Shown: piece after piece, positions 61,273-64,000 of the stretch
How the letters are laid out: every line of letters begins with the position of its first letter
Numbering within the stretch: the first letter of the stretch is position 1
NCBI RefSeq assembly: GCF_025154015.1
Contig: NZ_JAOAMV010000001.1
Span: 434,001 to 498,000 of the forward strand
DNA length: 64,000 bases
Source: Tsuneonella litorea
GTDB lineage: Bacteria > Pseudomonadota > Alphaproteobacteria > Sphingomonadales > Sphingomonadaceae
Direction: 5' to 3'
Notes under the pieces: model-generated
Seen by the model: the letters and a program-made list of their open reading frames with translations, nothing else
Told to the model about the DNA's origin: nothing
The model's database searches: none
Program-made: the position numbers and the translations under genes

Positions 61273-61694
61273 GACGACGGGCCTGCCGTGTCCAAGGTCG
61301 GTAGCCGCCTTACGGGCACCTTATCGAAGTTCTTCATAAAGCTCTTAAGTCCCATTCGTGACAGCTGCCCCCGGCTGCCGGCGGAGGTGCGTCGCAGGAT
61401 CGCCGCGACGGGGCAGCGTTAATGTCAGGAACCTTTCGGAAATCAAGCTGGAACCAACCTGCCGCCGCTTTCCGGTGCCCGCCCGCCGGACCGCGTACAA
61501 TCTCTTCGCATTAATCGGACTGCCCCGATCCGCTCAGCGAGCGCGACCCAATGCAAGGCGCAGACAGGGCGTAACGCACAACTCGTTGCACCGGGCTTTT
61601 TTGCATCCTCGGGTCCCCTATCTGGGTGACTCAGGGGTTTGGCGACTGTAGTGGCGGGCATGATGGCATCCCCCCTTCTTCGTCCGGAACAGCC
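61273..61694. other. 420-bp divergent control region
   Basis: The region between the leftward acetyltransferase and the rightward 2-epimerase holds no clear gene. AT-richer patches near 61300-61350 and 61495-61515 (including TACAAT) could be promoter elements for either direction, but no pair with good spacing was settled. Both flanking genes use GTG starts. Confidence 0.45.
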
Positions 61695-62840
61695 GTGCTG
61701 ATCGATATCATCGCTGGTGCGCGACCCAATTTCGTCAAGATCGCGCCGATCATCGCGGCGATCCAAGCCCGCGCGAATGCGGGTGAGGACATTCGGTTTC
61801 GCCTGATCCACACCGGCCAGCATTACGATCCCCGGCTGTCCGGGATGTTCTTCGATCAGCTCGCGATCCCGCAGCCCGACCACAATCTCGAGGTCGGCTC
61901 CGGTACGCAGGCCGAACAGACCGGCGCGATCATGCAGCGGTACGAAGCAGTGCTGATGGATTATCGCCCCGACCTCTGCCTCGTCGTCGGCGATGTCACC
62001 AGCACGATGGCCTGCGCGATAACAGCGCAGAAAATGCATGTGGCCGTCGGTCACGTCGAGGGTGGGATCCGTTCAGGCGATTGGACGATGCCGGAAGAGA
62101 TCAATCGCCTGGCGACCGATGCCGTTACGGACTGGTTCTTCACCACCTCCAAGACCGCCGGTGAAGCCCTGCGCCAGTCGGGAGTACCCGAGGCGGCGAT
62201 CCATTTCGTCGGCAACACGATGATCGATACCCTGCTCACCAATCGGTCGAGGTTCAAGCGGCCGGAATGCTGGGACGCGCTCGACCTTACCGACGGAAAC
62301 TTCATCGTTGTGACCATGCATCGTCCGGCCAACGTCGACCAAGCCGACGAGCTGGCGGAGTTCGTCCGAATCATCGCCGATCATGCGCGAGGACTTCCGG
62401 TGGTGTTCCCGGTCCATCCACGAACCGCGAAGACGCTGGAAAAACTTGGCGAGCTTCCTGGCAACCTTCATTGCATCGAGCCCCTCTCCTACCTCGAATT
62501 CAACTTTCTCGTCGAACGCGCACGCATCGTGATCACCGACAGCGGGGGGATCACCGAGGAAGCAACGGTTCTGGGAGTGCCCTGCATGACACTGCGCGAC
62601 ACCACGGAGCGCCCGGAAACGGTCACGATGGGCACCAACGAACTCGTCGGGACCGATCCGGCCGTGGTCCCCGCGTGGCTCGATCGATTGTTCAAGGGCG
62701 AATGGAAGCAGGGCAACGTGCCACCCCTGTGGGACGGCAAGGCGGCCGAGCGGATCGTCGACATCCTACTGGACCTGCCCGACCGCCGATCCATCGGGCG
62801 GCCGGGTTCTTCGCTTCGACCATCCGCGCCGCCGCGCTAA
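61695..62840 (+). CDS. UDP-N-acetylglucosamine 2-epimerase family enzyme (WecB/WbpI-like)
   Basis: A 381-residue non-hydrolysing 2-epimerase. IAGARPNFVKIAPII, IHTGQHYDPRLSGMFF, HVEGGIRSGDWTMPEEINR, VVTMHRPANVD and TDSGGITEEATVLGVPCMTLRDTTERPET (in parts) match WecB and WbpI. The enzyme would convert UDP-GlcNAc (or its 2,3-diacetamido-uronic derivative) to the manno form. GTG at 61695 is followed at once by the conserved first strand; a GTG at 61626 in frame is less likely. With the WbpE-, WbpD- and dehydrogenase-like genes it suggests a diacetamido-mannuronate pathway, but a WbpA dehydrogenase is not in the window. Confidence 0.9.
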   Translation: MLIDIIAGARPNFVKIAPIIAAIQARANAGEDIRFRLIHTGQHYDPRLSGMFFDQLAIPQPDHNLEVGSGTQAEQTGAIMQRYEAVLMDYRPDLCLVVGDVTSTMACAITAQKMHVAVGHVEGGIRSGDWTMPEEINRLATDAVTDWFFTTSKTAGEALRQSGVPEAAIHFVGNTMIDTLLTNRSRFKRPECWDALDLTDGNFIVVTMHRPANVDQADELAEFVRIIADHARGLPVVFPVHPRTAKTLEKLGELPGNLHCIEPLSYLEFNFLVERARIVITDSGGITEEATVLGVPCMTLRDTTERPETVTMGTNELVGTDPAVVPAWLDRLFKGEWKQGNVPPLWDGKAAERIVDILLDLPDRRSIGRPGSSLRPSAPPR

Positions 62841-63053
62841 TAGGGTTTGAAACCGCGGAGGGGCTGTCTAAGAGGCCGTGGCCTAACGTGAGAGCCGGAA
62901 CACAGTGAAACCATTGGCGTTGGATCCGGTCGTTTGCGGTCGCTCTTGTGCGCGGCAAATCGAAGCCACCCAGACCCATGCCCGCGACGCCACAAGAACC
63001 GACGCGAATTTGTTCGGGGTGGAAGCCAGGCGGATTAACCAGTCGGGGTGAAC

Positions 63054-63560
63054 ATGCTCGAACTCCTAGCAGCTTTCTGGAAAGACAGGCGCGATCAGGT
63101 CGACGCGCAGTTCGCGCGTACTCTGCCTTTCGGCGACTATGTCGTCGATCGCTGGGATAAAGCCGCGAGACTGGGGTTCGGCAAAGGCACGTCAATCTAC
63201 GACACCGCGCATGTATTCGGGGATGTCTCGGTAGGCCGGAACACGTGGATTGGGCCGTTTACAATTCTCGACGGCTCTGGCGGGCTCACCATCGGTGAAA
63301 ATTGTGCGATTTCCGCCGGAGTCCAGATCTACACGCACGATACGGTCGAATGGGCAACCAGCGGCGGCAAGGCTGCCCCGGTGCGCGCCCCGACGCGAAT
63401 AGGTGACAACTGCTACATCGGTCCGAACACGGTCGTCGCGAAGGGCGTGACTATCGGCGATGGAGCTGTTGTGGGAGCCAACTCTTTGGTACTCAATGAC
63501 ATTGCCGCGGGCGCTCGCGTGGGGGGCTCGCCGACTCGATCGTTGACCCGTAACGCATAA
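63054..63560 (+). CDS. Hexapeptide-repeat acyltransferase, EPS locus
   Basis: A 168-residue protein with a short helical start ([20 protein letters not shown]) followed by left-handed beta-helix repeats: [70 protein letters not shown] (in parts). The end GGSPTRSL is typical. It would O- or N-acetylate (or otherwise acylate) a sugar of the repeat. The ATG at 63054 with GGGG 5 nt upstream is preferred to the GTG two codons earlier. It is less GC-rich than upstream genes and directly precedes the partial gene at the edge. Confidence 0.85.
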   Translation: MLELLAAFWKDRRDQVDAQFARTLPFGDYVVDRWDKAARLGFGKGTSIYDTAHVFGDVSVGRNTWIGPFTILDGSGGLTIGENCAISAGVQIYTHDTVEWATSGGKAAPVRAPTRIGDNCYIGPNTVVAKGVTIGDGAVVGANSLVLNDIAAGARVGGSPTRSLTRNA

Positions 63561-63568
63561 CCGTGGAC

Positions 63569-64000
63569 ATGACCCGCGCCTGCCGGATAGCCCTCATCGG
63601 CAACATGAACAACAGCAACTTCGCGCTGTTGCGATACCTCCGCGATTTGGGGGCCGACGCATATCTGTTCCTTTATAACAACGAGCTGTGTCATTTTTTG
63701 CCTCAGTTGGACACGACGCGCTGGGAAAAATGGCGCTCCTACATACACCAATTACCTGTTTCCAATGGCGGACTAGATGGCATGTTCGGAAGCCTTGCGG
63801 GAGTGAACGAGGCGCTCAAAGGTTTCGACGCGTTCCTGGGCAACGGAATAGCACCCGTACTCTTTTGGCGCATGAAAAAGCGGCTCGATGTCTTCGTACC
63901 CTATGGGGAGGGTGTGGAACACATCGCGGAATTCGTACCGAACTGGAAACGTCCGGTCTCAGCAACCTTCCGGTGGACACGGAAGAAAATGATGGAACGG
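63569..64000 (+). CDS. Partial protein at right edge, possible glycosyltransferase
   Basis: At least 144 residues reading off the window end, from the ATG at 63569; a GTG at 63563 is in frame. The opening RIALIGNMNNSNFALLRYLRDLGADAYL is seen as IALIGNMNNSNFALLRYL, which resembles the N-terminal Rossmann segment of GT-B glycosyltransferases. The stretch with GMFGSLAGVNEALKGFDAFLG is also compatible. No donor-domain motif is reached. It has a lower GC content than the core genome and follows the acyltransferase by 8 bp. Confidence 0.6.
   Translation, partial: MTRACRIALIGNMNNSNFALLRYLRDLGADAYLFLYNNELCHFLPQLDTTRWEKWRSYIHQLPVSNGGLDGMFGSLAGVNEALKGFDAFLGNGIAPVLFWRMKKRLDVFVPYGEGVEHIAEFVPNWKRPVSATFRWTRKKMMER

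Noticed and set aside
62868-62890. Short palindrome AGGCCGTGGCCT after the 2-epimerase gene
   Set aside because: The stem is only five base pairs with a two-base centre and no T-run follows; not supportable as a terminator.

Overview
The window is a high-GC chromosomal segment of an alphaproteobacterium, most likely a member of the Sphingomonadales (Erythrobacteraceae or Sphingomonadaceae type). The reasons are a SciP-type CtrA inhibitor, a 1588-residue NAD-dependent glutamate dehydrogenase, a CYP153-like P450, a DUF2254 protein, dense gene packing with many 4-bp start/stop overlaps, and frequent GTG/TTG starts. No rRNA, tRNA, CRISPR array, insertion sequence or integrase was recognised.

Positions 1 to 34134 are core genome. 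They hold the N-terminal half of glnE; an agmatine deiminase; a thrS, methyltransferase, TauE/SafE run; a Tat-exported PhoD-like phosphatase; a three-gene operon of two small membrane proteins and an XRE regulator; a hydrolase, TPR protein, LLM oxidoreductase run; the large glutamate dehydrogenase behind a near-consensus promoter; a ferredoxin reductase-like flavoprotein; queG; an ABC-2 exporter pair; a CYP153-like P450; and a lipoprotein MsrB. These are followed by a bidirectional terminator, a GlsB/YeaQ protein, sciP with an overlapping small gene, mnmA, a DUF2254 membrane protein, a serine hydrolase, the pdxH, CDF transporter, phzF-like operon, and a dnaJ-like, yihY, fabI run.

Positions 34135 to 37562 differ in texture. 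A 600-bp stretch without a convincing gene leads into a less GC-rich two-gene unit. One product has a conserved-looking GGQAIVG segment. The other is a small Cys/His/Gly-rich protein with an HGGAKGSGAPRGNQNA motif. A Tat-exported right-handed beta-helix protein, probably a polysaccharide lyase, comes next. The two-gene unit is the best candidate here for an undescribed system.

Positions 37570 to 64000 form a large Wzx/Wzy-type exopolysaccharide locus. It has an initiating sugar transferase, a Wza-like exporter, a Wzc-like tyrosine autokinase, two candidate polymerases, a Wzx flippase, two family-4 glycosyltransferases and three AsnB-type amidotransferases. It also has a nucleotide-sugar block: two DegT aminotransferases, an SDR 4,6-dehydratase-like enzyme, a Gfo/Idh dehydrogenase, two hexapeptide acyltransferases and a UDP-GlcNAc 2-epimerase family enzyme. 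The block points to a polymer containing acetylated diamino sugars, possibly amidated by the AsnB proteins. The locus runs off the right edge inside another gene.
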